Position numbers and translations under genes: made by a program. The notes under the pieces are model-generated. The model was given only the letters and a program-made list of their open reading frames with translations, was not told the DNA's origin and searched no databases. From Paracidovorax konjaci (lineage in GTDB: Bacteria > Pseudomonadota > Gammaproteobacteria > Burkholderiales > Burkholderiaceae_C), in the NCBI RefSeq assembly GCF_900112675.1, contig NZ_FOMQ01000012.1, forward strand, positions 62,001-126,000: a DNA stretch of 64,000 nt, given 5' to 3'. Shown piece after piece: positions 7,951 through 17,142 of this stretch (positions are counted from its first letter, which is position 1; the number at the start of each line of letters is the position of its first letter).

Positions 7951-9765
7951 ATGACCGACACTTTGCAAGTGCAGGGCGATTGCGCGCCTGCAGATTCTTC
8001 TTTCGTGGCCGTGACCGACATCGCCGAAGCTGCGATCTCCACCACTGCAACGCCCAATGGGTTCGTGCAACTGGGGCTGGCCCCGGAACTCGTCCAGGCC
8101 GTGGCTGACCTGGGCTACACCCAGCCTACCGGTGTGCAGGAACGTGCCATTCCCCTGGCCATGGGTGCAGGTGATGGCGCTGGCAAGTTCATTGACCTGA
8201 TGGTTTCCAGCCAGACGGGCAGCGGAAAAACGGCTGCTTTCTTGCTGCCTGTGCTGCACACGCTGATCCAGCAGCAGGCTGAGCAGGAAGCTGCTGCACG
8301 CGCTGAGCACGATGCTGCTGCTGCAGAAGCCGCTGCACGCGGCGAGCCGTTGCCAAAGCGCGCCAAGCGCAAGGACCCTACCAATCCCCGGCATTTCAAA
8401 GCCGCTACGCCAGGTGCCTTGATTCTGTGCCCCACGCGGGAATTGGCCCAGCAAGTCGCGCACGACGCCATCGAACTCGTGCGCCACTGCCGCGGTCTGC
8501 GTGTTGCCAACGTGGTGGGCGGCATGCCCTATCAGATTCAGATCGCCAAATTGCAGAATGCAAATTTGGTCGTGGCGACGCCAGGCCGCCTTCTGGATCT
8601 GCAACGTTCCATGCAAATCAAGCTCGACCAGGTGCAATTTCTGGTGGTGGACGAAGCCGATCGGATGCTGGATCTCGGGTTCTCCGATGATCTGGCTGAA
8701 ATCAACGAACTCACGAGTCAGCGCAAGCAGACGATGATGTTCAGCGCTACCTTCGCTCCACGCATTCAGCAACTGGCCATGCGCGTGATGCACGATGGTG
8801 GCGCTTCGGTGAAGAAGGTGCAGATCGATTCTCCCCAGGAAAAGCACGCAAACATCAAGCAGATGCTGTTCTGGGCAGACAACGCGCAGCACAAGCGGAA
8901 GATGCTGGACCACTGGTTGCGCGACACCTCCATCAACCAGGCAGTTGTGTTTGCCAGTACGCAAGTGGAATGCGATGGCTTGGCCAATGATCTGCAGCAG
9001 GAGGGTTTCTCTGCGGTGGCTTTGCATGGTGCCTTGAGCCAGGGCCTGCGCAACCGCCGGCTGATGGCGTTGCGCAATGGGCAGGTGCAGATTCTGGTGG
9101 CGACCGATGTTGCGGCCCGAGGCATCGATGTGCCCACGATCACCCACGTGTTCAACTTCGGTCTGCCGATGAAGGCCGAGGATTACACGCACCGGATCGG
9201 GCGTACCGGACGCGCCGGGCGTGACGGATTGGCCGTGACGTTTGCGGAATTCCGCGATCGCCGCAAGATCTTCGATATCGAAGGCTACAGCAAGCAGCCC
9301 TTCAAAGCGGATGTGATTCCGGGTTTGGAGCCGCAGCAGCGCTTCCCGCAAGCACGTGCCGATTTCAGCCCCGGGCGTGGTGGCCGAAGCGAAGGCTTCT
9401 CGCGCGATCGCAAGGGTGGTAATGGAGGGGGCCGCGGTGGTTTCGGCGACCGTCCTGCACGCGGCGGGTTCGGCGGCGGTCGTGATGCGGCGCACCATGC
9501 AGGTGGCATGAGGGCCGATCGCGGCAATGCCTTCGGTGGGCAACGGGATTCGGACGGTTATGGCCGCAAGCCTGGTTTTGGTGACGCAGGGCGTGATCCG
9601 TCGATGGGTGGGCCCCGTGGTGGAGCCGGCGCCGGTGGAGCCCCTCGCGGAGTTCAAGGGGATCGCCGTGGCGGTTCTTTCTCGAAGCCGAGCGGCAGTG
9701 GTTTCGGTCCGAAGCCATTCACGCCCCACGATCCAAGGAAGCGTCCGGCGCGTGCGCCACGGTAA
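7951..9765 (+). CDS. DEAD-box ATP-dependent RNA helicase (RhlE/DeaD type)
   Basis: Unwinds RNA duplexes, probably in ribosome assembly and mRNA turnover. The 604-residue protein shows, in order, the Q motif (TGVQERAIPLAMG), motif I (SSQTGSGKTAAF), PTRELAQQ, TPGRLLDL, VVDEADRMLDLGF (DEAD), SATF, and HRIGRTGRAGRDG (motif VI). A glycine/arginine-rich tail of roughly 130 residues (about 470-604) with many GGR and GGFG units probably binds RNA. An Ala/Glu-rich insertion of ~50 residues sits between motif I and PTRELAQQ, larger than usual. A perfect terminator follows; the leader contains two hairpins. Confidence 0.93.
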   Translation: MTDTLQVQGDCAPADSSFVAVTDIAEAAISTTATPNGFVQLGLAPELVQAVADLGYTQPTGVQERAIPLAMGAGDGAGKFIDLMVSSQTGSGKTAAFLLPVLHTLIQQQAEQEAAARAEHDAAAAEAAARGEPLPKRAKRKDPTNPRHFKAATPGALILCPTRELAQQVAHDAIELVRHCRGLRVANVVGGMPYQIQIAKLQNANLVVATPGRLLDLQRSMQIKLDQVQFLVVDEADRMLDLGFSDDLAEINELTSQRKQTMMFSATFAPRIQQLAMRVMHDGGASVKKVQIDSPQEKHANIKQMLFWADNAQHKRKMLDHWLRDTSINQAVVFASTQVECDGLANDLQQEGFSAVALHGALSQGLRNRRLMALRNGQVQILVATDVAARGIDVPTITHVFNFGLPMKAEDYTHRIGRTGRAGRDGLAVTFAEFRDRRKIFDIEGYSKQPFKADVIPGLEPQQRFPQARADFSPGRGGRSEGFSRDRKGGNGGGRGGFGDRPARGGFGGGRDAAHHAGGMRADRGNAFGGQRDSDGYGRKPGFGDAGRDPSMGGPRGGAGAGGAPRGVQGDRRGGSFSKPSGSGFGPKPFTPHDPRKRPARAPR

Positions 9766-9781
9766 TCTGCACACATAGATG

Positions 9782-9812
9782 ACAAAGGCCCGCAATGCGG
9801 GCCTTTGTTTTT
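9782..9812 (+). terminator. Intrinsic terminator after the RNA helicase
   Basis: An 11-bp stem (CAAAGGCCCGC / GCGGGCCTTTG) with a 3-nt loop is followed by five T residues. Confidence 0.92.
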
Positions 9813-9894
9813 GCTGAAGCAAAAAATTTAGACGTGTGGTCTGATCCGTACGTGGGGCCTGATGAAGACATTGGGCGTTTCTGCGCCCCGGTGG

Positions 9895-11127
9895 TTAGTC
9901 CAGGCTGACCGTGCGGCCAATGTCTGGCCATCGGTGGTGCAGATAGATCCAGGAAAGCGTGCCGACCAACATCATTGCCAGCGATGCGCAGGCAAGAAGC
10001 ACGGTGGAGTGCATGACCAGCGGCGCAACGATGCCCGCAACGATGCCGTTGGCCGTGGAGCCAACGAAAGCCTGGAGGGAGGACGCCATGCCCCTGCGCT
10101 CCGGGTGCAGGTCGAGTACTAGCAAAGTGACGACAGGCACCATCAGAGCCCATCCGAAAGCAAAAACGGCGATCGGTGCCAGAGCCCAGGAGACGTGGGC
10201 AGTAAATAGGCTGTTGGCTACGACGTTGACCACAGACATGAGGAACATGATCACGAAGCCATGTCGTATCTGCCGCTTCGGAGCAATCCGTCCTGCGAGC
10301 CGGCCACTCAGCCATGCACCCCCCATGATTCCGGAGATGGTGAAGATGAAGAACCAGAAAAACTGCGTGGGAGCCAAGTGCAGATGGTCACCCAGGAACG
10401 CGGGCGCGGACAAAACATAGAGGAACATGCCGTTGAATGGCACTCCGCTTGCAAGCGCCAGCAGCAAGAAGCGCGGACTGGATCCCAATTCCCAATATCC
10501 CTGCAGCAGATGGCGTGCGTTGAATGGCTGGCGATATTGCGCATGCAGCGTCTCGGGCAGCAGTCGGTAGTTCGCGATCCACAGAACGGCACCGACGGCC
10601 GTAAGAAACCAGAACACGCTGTGCCAGCCGGCGTGAACGAACAGCCACCCGCCCACAATCGGGGCGACGGCCGGTGCAACGCCAAAATAGATGGTGACCT
10701 GGCTCATCACCTGCTGTGCCTGTGCGGGAGGGAACATGTCGCGGATCACTGCACGTGAAACCACGATCCCAGCCCCGGCGGAGAGGCCTTGAAGTGCTCT
10801 GAAAAAAACGAGTTGCCCGATGCTTTGCGCAAGGGCGCATCCGGCAGAGGCGACGGTGAACACGGCAATGCCCCACAGGACAACCGGCCTGCGGCCAATG
10901 CTGTCGGAAAGTGCGCCATGAAAAAGCGTCATGAAAGCAAACCCGAACAGATACGCTGAAAGCGTCTGCTGCATCTGAACGGGCGTAGCGCCCAGTGCGG
11001 AAGCGATGCCCGCAAACGCAGGTATGTAGGTATCTATGGAGAACGGTCCGAGCATGCCCAAAACCGCCAACAGGACGGCGAGGGCCCAGCGCGGTGCGCG
11101 CCAGAGGTGGTGGGCATCTGGATTCAT
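9895..11127 (-). CDS. Bcr/CflA family multidrug efflux MFS transporter
   Basis: A 410-residue proton-coupled drug exporter of the DHA1 group, predicted to have 12 membrane spans. The family signature appears at GPFSIDTYIPAF (first span) and GALSDSIGRRPVVLWG (loop 2-3), and FRALQGLSAGAGIVVSRAVIRD marks motif C. The frame is open to 11229, but the upstream part encodes a His/Thr-rich run over a 12-bp tandem repeat, so the ATG at 11127 (MNPDAHH) is preferred. It stands alone downstream of the copper chaperone gene; substrate unknown. Confidence 0.88.
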   Translation of the reverse strand: MNPDAHHLWRAPRWALAVLLAVLGMLGPFSIDTYIPAFAGIASALGATPVQMQQTLSAYLFGFAFMTLFHGALSDSIGRRPVVLWGIAVFTVASAGCALAQSIGQLVFFRALQGLSAGAGIVVSRAVIRDMFPPAQAQQVMSQVTIYFGVAPAVAPIVGGWLFVHAGWHSVFWFLTAVGAVLWIANYRLLPETLHAQYRQPFNARHLLQGYWELGSSPRFLLLALASGVPFNGMFLYVLSAPAFLGDHLHLAPTQFFWFFIFTISGIMGGAWLSGRLAGRIAPKRQIRHGFVIMFLMSVVNVVANSLFTAHVSWALAPIAVFAFGWALMVPVVTLLVLDLHPERRGMASSLQAFVGSTANGIVAGIVAPLVMHSTVLLACASLAMMLVGTLSWIYLHHRWPDIGRTVSLD

Positions 11128-11201
11128 GGAGGAAGTATGGGATGAGGCGCCCTGTTGCCAGGCCCGGCGCTCGTAGATGGGCTGCGGGAGAACCGTCTCA
11201 T

Positions 11202-11225
11202 TATGGGTGTGCCTATGGGTGTGCC
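11202..11225. repeat. 12-bp perfect tandem duplication
   Basis: TATGGGTGTGCC occurs twice head to tail in the gap between the MFS and copper chaperone genes, directly beside a 10-bp-stem hairpin (11225-11252, arms CGCACCGGTC/GACCGGTGCG). The hairpin lies 16 bp past the copper chaperone stop codon but has no T-tract on that strand. Confidence 0.6.
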
Positions 11226-11267
11226 GCACCGGTCTTTTCCAGGACCGGTGCGTGTAACCGGCTGCGC

Positions 11268-11768
11268 TCAGTGGTGGGAGGTGCCGTGTCCCATGTGTGG
11301 TCCAGGGGCTGGATTGGATGGGCCTGCAGGTGTGTTGAGGCTTCGTACAGGTACCTGGATGTCCAGCGTACGGCGTTGGCCTGCCGCTGTTTCAAGCACA
11401 AGCTGGAGGGGCACGGAATCTCCAGCCTTCATCGGCTGCTGCAAGTCCATGAGCATGACATGGTAGCCGCCGGGCTTCAATTCGACAGTCTGCCCGGCTG
11501 GCAGATCGATCCCGGTGACCCGTCTCATTTTCATGACATTGTCCTGAAGCCGCATTTCGTGGATTTCCGCTACAGGGGCAACGGGCGAAGTGACGCCAAT
11601 GAGCCGCATGGGCTGATCTGCCGTGAGTTTCATGAATGCACCTGTCGCTTTCTGTTGGGGAACAGTGGCACGGATCCAAGCGTCTTGTGCCGAAGCGGTC
11701 TGGCTCTGTGCGGCGATGGAAATAAGACTTGAAAGGAAAAAGGCGGAAGTGGTGAGCAGTTTGTTCAT
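11268..11768 (-). CDS. Periplasmic copper chaperone, PCu(A)C family
   Basis: Secreted Cu(I) chaperone of the type that supplies the CuA site of cytochrome oxidase. The 166-residue precursor starts MNKLLTTSAFFL with a cleavable signal peptide ending near ASA. The copper ligands follow the family pattern: H in EIHEM, then MKM about ten residues later, and HVM in GGYHVMLM. The C terminus adds a His-rich GPHMGHGTSHH tail that could bind metal. It lies downstream of a DUF2946 gene on the same strand, a usual pairing in copper loci. Confidence 0.9.
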   Translation of the reverse strand: MNKLLTTSAFFLSSLISIAAQSQTASAQDAWIRATVPQQKATGAFMKLTADQPMRLIGVTSPVAPVAEIHEMRLQDNVMKMRRVTGIDLPAGQTVELKPGGYHVMLMDLQQPMKAGDSVPLQLVLETAAGQRRTLDIQVPVRSLNTPAGPSNPAPGPHMGHGTSHH

Positions 11769-11795
11769 GAGGGTCAATCCGAAAGATGAGCGCTA

Positions 11796-11813
11796 ACCCT
11801 CGAAATCGAGGGT
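11796..11813. promoter_or_regulatory. Perfect 8-bp inverted repeat before the copper chaperone gene
   Basis: ACCCTCGA, AA, TCGAGGGT lies 28 bp upstream of the copper chaperone start. A 2-nt loop makes an RNA hairpin unlikely and a DNA-binding site more likely. No cognate regulator is identified. Confidence 0.45.
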
Positions 11814-11833
11814 CAGTGAAAAGTCGGCCGCCC

Positions 11834-11851
11834 GCATGCATGCATGCATGC
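11834..11851. repeat. GCAT microsatellite
   Basis: Four and a half GCAT units lie between the DUF2946 stop codon and the copper chaperone promoter region. The run is self-complementary and could vary by slippage. Confidence 0.6.
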
Positions 11852-11864
11852 AGGGCGATCTTCG

Positions 11865-12236
11865 TCAGAGCTGATCTGCCGGGGGACCTCTCGCGGGAAG
11901 ATGAGCCTCGAATGATGGGATGGGGAGGATATTTTCCCGCCCTAGTGCCTGCGCTCGCCGGGTGACTGGAGGGGTGTAGTGGCTGGGGCGGGTGTCGTCA
12001 GGCAGCAGGCCCGCCGGTAAGCAGGCCGGACAGTCCAGCGCGTGGTGTCCATCTGAATCCGTGCCACGCTCTGGCGACTCACGCAGAACCCATTGCGATC
12101 GGCCTTCTGCAGTACAGACCTGTTCGAAAGAAGGTGCCGCACCTGCAACCGGCGCCAGCACGGATGCAGCAAGCGCCCACATGAAGCATGCGAGCACGAG
12201 ACGGTGAAGTGCAGTGGCGCGGCGCAGGAACGGCAT
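11865..12236 (-). CDS. DUF2946 family exported protein
   Basis: A 123-residue protein of unknown function with an N-terminal hydrophobic segment (LVLACFMWALAASVLAPVAG) and a central HALDCPACLP motif that could bind metal or form a disulfide. It matches the DUF2946 pattern, commonly found beside copper chaperones and TonB-dependent copper receptors. It precedes the PCu(A)C gene on the same strand with a 96-bp gap that contains an inverted repeat and a GCAT run. A role in copper handling is inferred from context only. Confidence 0.7.
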   Translation of the reverse strand: MPFLRRATALHRLVLACFMWALAASVLAPVAGAAPSFEQVCTAEGRSQWVLRESPERGTDSDGHHALDCPACLPAGLLPDDTRPSHYTPPVTRRAQALGRENILPIPSFEAHLPARGPPADQL

Positions 12237-12320
12237 GGTGTGCGGCCTTGATTATGGCCCTGGCGCCAAAGACCCTCGCTGGTTCCATCAAACCCTCCGG
12301 TTGCACGCGACGTGCCGCAG

Positions 12321-13730
12321 TCAGGATCGCAATGCAGCCCGCTGCTCCGCGGGTGGGATGCGCAACTGCTGCCGGTATTTGGTCACCGTACGTCGCGCAA
12401 TGCGGATTCCTTGCCGTTCCAGCTGCCTTGCGATATCCACATCGGAGAGCGGCTGCAACCCGTTGTCTGCCGCCAGAATTTCCTGAACCAATCCACGGAT
12501 TGCGGTCGGTGAGCTGTCGTGGCCTGCCGGGGTGGTCATTGCCCTCGAGAAAAAGTACTTCAGCTCGAACAGACCGAATGGCGTCTGCAGGTATTTGTTG
12601 TTCGTCACGCGCGAAACCGTCGAAACATGCACTCCAACGTCTTCGGCAACGTCCTTCAAAGCCAAAGGCCGCATTCCAACCGGCCCGTACTCCAAGAAAT
12701 GCGGTTGGCGCCGCAGGATGGCACGCGCGACATCCAGAACAGTCGAAAAACGTTGCTGTACGTTCCGAACGGTCCACCGAGCCTCGGCCAGCTGCGTTGC
12801 CAGTGCGCGCGATGGTTCTCCGGGAACTTCATCAGCCGCAATACTTTCCGTAGCTGTCGATGGGCCTTGTTTCGGCTGCATGAGCTGCTGGTACTGTCTA
12901 TTGACGCGAACGCGAGGAATGATCGCCTCATTCAGAGAGGTGGTCCAACCGCCGCGTGTCTTGTGCACGATAACGTCGGGGACGATGTACTGCACAGGCT
13001 GAGAGCCATAGCGCCAGCCGGGATGGGGGTCGAGGTGCCGCAATCGTTCCAGGGCTTCGCGCACCGCATGGGCAGGAACGTCCAGGCGAGTCGATAGTTG
13101 CCGCATGGCTTGAGGGGCAGCGCCTTGGGCTGCTTTTTCAAGAACGGCCTCACACAAGGCGCGCTGCAGCGGGCAGTCGACAGCCGGCAATTGCAAGCGT
13201 AAGCATTCCTGGAGGTTTCTCGCCCCAACCCCAGCGGGCTCCAGCGATTGAACGTGGAGCAAAGCTGTCTGCAACTCTTCCGGTGTGGCTTCGGGCTCGA
13301 TGCCGTAGTCTTGGCAAATCGACTCGATGGCACAGTCTAAATAGCCGTCTTCAGTCAATTCCTCAACGATCAGGCTGCACAGCAGAAAGACACGATCCGG
13401 CAAGCGCAGCATGCGCAATTGCGCATGCAGATGGGCATGCAGTGTTGTCGTGGCAGGCTCCTTCTCGAGCATGGAGATGCCATCACCCGCGGCGTCGTGC
13501 AGTGACTTGGTGCCAGGGCCCGCAGGCCAGGCCGGAAGGTCGCCTGGAACCATGGAGCCTGGCTGAATTGCGGCTTCGTCCTCTTCAAGGAAGGGATTTT
13601 CATCCATCGCATTCATCACGTTCTGGATGAACTCTGCGGTAGGCATCTGCAGTAATTGCACGGCTTTCTGCAGGCGGGGAGAGAGGTGGTTGGTCTGGAC
13701 CTGCCGGACTCCAAGGGCGAGTGATGACAT
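12321..13730 (-). CDS. rpoN: RNA polymerase sigma-54 factor
   Basis: Sigma-54 directs RNA polymerase to -24/-12 promoters and needs an ATP-driven activator to open them. The 469-residue protein has region I (LSPRLQKAVQLLQMP, ENPFLEE), an acidic region II, a core-binding region III, the HTH segment (VGVHVSTVSRVTNNKYLQTPFG) and the RpoN box ARRTVTKYRQQLRIP near the C terminus. ATG at 13730 is chosen (MSSLALGVRQ). Unlike the usual rpoN, it is not next to lptB and hpf; instead it faces a sensor kinase and a sigma-54 activator, so it may be a second copy. Confidence 0.92.
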   Translation of the reverse strand: MSSLALGVRQVQTNHLSPRLQKAVQLLQMPTAEFIQNVMNAMDENPFLEEDEAAIQPGSMVPGDLPAWPAGPGTKSLHDAAGDGISMLEKEPATTTLHAHLHAQLRMLRLPDRVFLLCSLIVEELTEDGYLDCAIESICQDYGIEPEATPEELQTALLHVQSLEPAGVGARNLQECLRLQLPAVDCPLQRALCEAVLEKAAQGAAPQAMRQLSTRLDVPAHAVREALERLRHLDPHPGWRYGSQPVQYIVPDVIVHKTRGGWTTSLNEAIIPRVRVNRQYQQLMQPKQGPSTATESIAADEVPGEPSRALATQLAEARWTVRNVQQRFSTVLDVARAILRRQPHFLEYGPVGMRPLALKDVAEDVGVHVSTVSRVTNNKYLQTPFGLFELKYFFSRAMTTPAGHDSSPTAIRGLVQEILAADNGLQPLSDVDIARQLERQGIRIARRTVTKYRQQLRIPPAEQRAALRS

Positions 13731-13985
13731 GGGTTGGAGTGCTCCTGGTGGAGACCACAATGCGTGGACTGGCTTCCAAGGTTGCAATCACTGTGCCGTG
13801 TTTGTCCGACAGTGAACGGGTGGATACTTTTGCAACAATTGATCGCCCGCGGTAGTGCCAAGGCGTTGCAGTGGCCGCGTTTCGCTGGGAGGCTGGATTG
13901 CCAGATCCACGTTCGAGCTGGATACAGAACTGCCAGCAGATCGGGAAACGGGACGGCACCCTGAATTAATTGCGGAAACTATTGC

Positions 13986-16900
13986 ATGGGCGACCCAGCT
14001 TCTCACACCGATCACGCCTCCAACCCAAGTGGCGGAGCGATGGAACGGGTGCGCGAAGGGCGGAGCTCTCGATTCGGTCAGTGGTTCGGAAGGGCGTGGC
14101 CGTCTGCTTCCCTGCGGACTTATCTGGTCGTGATGATCCTGGTGGCCACGTTGCCCATCGGTCTGTTGCTGACTTACAAAGTTGCTGCAGAGCTGATGGT
14201 TTCTCGCCATCGCCTTGATTCTGCGCTGGCTCACAGCGCGTCCAGTTCAGCCCAGGCAGTGGGCGTTGAAATGGGTTCCACCGTCGATTCGTTGTTCGCT
14301 CTGGCCAACACAGACGCCCTTCGGAGCGGACAGGTCGCATGGCTCGAGCGCTGGCTGCATCAGCGGCCACTCATTCGGCCTCAATGGCGCAGCGTGTTCC
14401 TTGTGGGCATCGATGGTCACCTCGTGTTCGATACGGCGCAGGACCCCGACGCCAAGGCAAAGCCGGATGAGTATGCCGCCGTATTGGCGCGAAAGGCGCT
14501 CGGTGCCGGCCATGCCGTGGTGTCCGAAGCCGTCTGGTTGGCGGGGGAGCAGGCCATGACAGGCATCGCAGTTCCCATCAAGGTGGGCGGCAAGGAAGGG
14601 TATGTGCTGGGTGCGAGGTTGGAGGCGGGTGTGTGGCAGCGTCTTTTGACGACCGCGTCGCCTCCTGACGGAGGGTTCATCGCTCTGATCGATGCACGCC
14701 AGAATGTTCTGGCAGCCTCTGGTGGTCTGTCGCAGGGTCGGCAACTCCTTCCTACCGGTGCGGGGCGTGCCCTCGCGCGCATGGGCGACGCCAGCATGGC
14801 TGAGCCCGCCATCGCAGCATGGCGGCCGGTCGCCAACTCCGACTGGCACATTAGTGCGGGCATGCCGGCGGCGCCTATCGAGGCGGCAGAGCGCCATGCG
14901 GTGTTGTCTGCGCTTGCCACGATGGGTACCTGCCTGCTCGTGGGAGTGACATTGGCGTTGCTGGTGGCTGGCCGCATCGCGCAACCTCTGCAGTTGTTGG
15001 CTCGGGCCCAGCGGTTGCCGCCTTCCCAACGTATTCCCGTGCGCGAGATCGCGCTTTTGCGGGATGCTCTCTGGGCGGCTCAGCGGCGCGATGCCACGGC
15101 GCACCAGCGTCTGCATGCCAAGGCGGCGGAATTCGAGGCCTTGTTCGAAAACACCCCCATCGGCCTCGCATTTGCTGATGGAGCCGATTGCGGACAGGTG
15201 GTCTACAACCCTGTGATGCGTGGGTTGTTGGGTGTTGCCGATGAGGAGGACTGCCGGGACGTTCCCGCGCAGATCTTTCGTGGCGGAAAGTTGCTGTCCG
15301 CAGAAGAGCAACCGCTGCAACGCGCTTGCCGGTTGGCGCAAGCCGTCGGCCCGATGGAGTTGGAGATCCGCGTGCCGGGCCGTCCGCCGCTCTCTGTGGT
15401 TGCCAGCGCGGTCCCCCTGCTGGATGAAGGTGGAAGACCGCGCGGTGCGATCAGTGCCGTGACCGACATCACGGAACTGTTGCAAGTGATGGCGCTGTGG
15501 CTGGCCGCGGATCGGAAACGCCAAGAAAAGCAGAGCCTCATCGATCTCGCTTGCCAGGAGGGATATGTCGGTTTCTTCGAGTACAGGTTCAGCCCCTCCG
15601 AGATGGTCTGGACCGCCGGGCAGGAGGGGTTGTTTGGCCGCGATCTCGTGAGTGGCTCGGGTGATGTGCGAGCGCCGCGCGGCTTGAACGCCTGGATTTC
15701 GCTGGTACACGAGGACGATCGGGCAGCGCTGCGCCAGGTGCTCGCTCGCTCGCTTCGTGCGCGGCAGCCCCGGGTCCATCTGGAATATCGCGTCGCAGCG
15801 GCACCCTCGGATGCCCCCAGGTGGTTGTCCAGCAGGCTCCTGCTGCGCTATGGGGTGCGAGGCAAACCCGAGCGGCTGGTAGGAATCACCGTCGACGTCA
15901 CGGAGCAGAAAAATGCGGAGCAGCGCAGAGCGCTGCAATCTCAGCAGGAGCAGGCGGCCCGGCAGCAGGCCGAGGCTGCCAACCGCGCCAAGGATGAGTT
16001 CCTCACGATGTTGAGTCATGAACTGCGCAATCCTCTGGCGGCCATTGCCGCAGCCTCGGATGTGCTCTCGTCGGGCTCCGGCGGCCCCGACACGGCAGAT
16101 CAAGCGCTCGTCATCATCCAGCGCCAGACGCAACATCTGGCCAGCATGATGCGCGACCTGCTGGATGTAGGCCGGGTGCTGCGGGGAAATGCGGTGCTTT
16201 CGCGCAGGCCCACCGATCTGTCGGAGCGGGTCCGCAGCGTGCGTGAATCGCTTTCCGTGGGTGGCGAGATGCGCAGGCATGCATGGTCGTTCGATTTGCA
16301 GCCGGCATGGATCAGTGGGGATGCGACACGCATCGAGCAGATCGTCGTGAACCTGCTGCAGAACGCTATCAAATACACTCCGGAGGGTCGAAAAATCGAC
16401 GTGACGGTGTCCTGCTCGGACGACGCGGCAATCCTTTGCGTGGCGGACGCCGGCGATGGCATCGATGCGGCGTTGCTCCCGCATATCTTTGATCTGTTCA
16501 TGCAGGGTGAGCGGATGCTCGATCGCCAGGATGGCGGTCTGGGGGTCGGACTCACATTGGTCCAGCATCTCGTGGAGCAGCACGGAGGCACGATCAATGT
16601 GGCGACCTCGGACGCCGGAACGGCCTTTACCGTACGCTGGCCGCGTGTGGCGCCGGTCGACATTGCGTCTGCGGTCGAGCTACAAGCGCGACCGCGGGGC
16701 CCTTCGCGCCGCATCGTCGTCGTGGAAGACAATGCAGACATGCTCCGCTCCGTGGGGGCCTATCTCACGGGCAAGGGCCATGCGGTGCACACCGCCGAGA
16801 ACGGGCTCGACGGCTTGGTCCTGATCATTGCGGAGCGGCCCGATGTCGCGATCGTCGATATCGGCCTCCCAGGGGTCGATGGGTATGAAATCGCTTTGCG

Positions 16901-17057
16901 GGCAAGAACCGCGGGCTATGCCGGGCGGATGGTGGCCGTGTCGGGGTATGGACAGGCAGAGGACATCGCCAAGGCCTACAAGACCGGATTTGACGATTAC
17001 CTGGTCAAACCCATCACGATGGAGCAATTGCAGGCTGCAATGGACAGAACACCTTGA
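13986..17057 (+). CDS. Hybrid sensor histidine kinase with PAS and receiver domains
   Basis: Membrane sensor kinase of 1023 residues. In order: a first membrane span (about residues 45-66), a periplasmic sensing region of ~260 residues, a second span (LLVGVTLALLVAG), two PAS-like domains (about 370-500 and 510-640), a HisKA domain with phospho-acceptor His in FLTMLSHELRNPLA, an HATPase domain (NLLQNAIKYTP; G boxes DAGDGID and GGLGVGLTL) and a C-terminal receiver with Asp in VAIVDIGLP and the usual Lys in YLVKP. No Hpt domain is present. The start could also be ATG 14040. The response regulator gene follows after 85 bp; rpoN is divergent, with a 255-bp gap. Confidence 0.92.
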   Translation: MGDPASHTDHASNPSGGAMERVREGRSSRFGQWFGRAWPSASLRTYLVVMILVATLPIGLLLTYKVAAELMVSRHRLDSALAHSASSSAQAVGVEMGSTVDSLFALANTDALRSGQVAWLERWLHQRPLIRPQWRSVFLVGIDGHLVFDTAQDPDAKAKPDEYAAVLARKALGAGHAVVSEAVWLAGEQAMTGIAVPIKVGGKEGYVLGARLEAGVWQRLLTTASPPDGGFIALIDARQNVLAASGGLSQGRQLLPTGAGRALARMGDASMAEPAIAAWRPVANSDWHISAGMPAAPIEAAERHAVLSALATMGTCLLVGVTLALLVAGRIAQPLQLLARAQRLPPSQRIPVREIALLRDALWAAQRRDATAHQRLHAKAAEFEALFENTPIGLAFADGADCGQVVYNPVMRGLLGVADEEDCRDVPAQIFRGGKLLSAEEQPLQRACRLAQAVGPMELEIRVPGRPPLSVVASAVPLLDEGGRPRGAISAVTDITELLQVMALWLAADRKRQEKQSLIDLACQEGYVGFFEYRFSPSEMVWTAGQEGLFGRDLVSGSGDVRAPRGLNAWISLVHEDDRAALRQVLARSLRARQPRVHLEYRVAAAPSDAPRWLSSRLLLRYGVRGKPERLVGITVDVTEQKNAEQRRALQSQQEQAARQQAEAANRAKDEFLTMLSHELRNPLAAIAAASDVLSSGSGGPDTADQALVIIQRQTQHLASMMRDLLDVGRVLRGNAVLSRRPTDLSERVRSVRESLSVGGEMRRHAWSFDLQPAWISGDATRIEQIVVNLLQNAIKYTPEGRKIDVTVSCSDDAAILCVADAGDGIDAALLPHIFDLFMQGERMLDRQDGGLGVGLTLVQHLVEQHGGTINVATSDAGTAFTVRWPRVAPVDIASAVELQARPRGPSRRIVVVEDNADMLRSVGAYLTGKGHAVHTAENGLDGLVLIIAERPDVAIVDIGLPGVDGYEIALRARTAGYAGRMVAVSGYGQAEDIAKAYKTGFDDYLVKPITMEQLQAAMDRTP

Positions 17058-17142
17058 AAATGTTTATTCACTCGTGCCCGCGCCGCAAGGCGGAGTCGGT
17101 TAATCCAACAGCCACGTTGCGGCGGTGCATTTCGGAGGTCCC

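Noticed and set aside
13962-13982. GGCAC...TTGC sequence before the sensor kinase as a -24/-12 sigma-54 promoter
   Set aside because: The GG and GC elements are 17 bp apart rather than 12, so the spacing does not fit.
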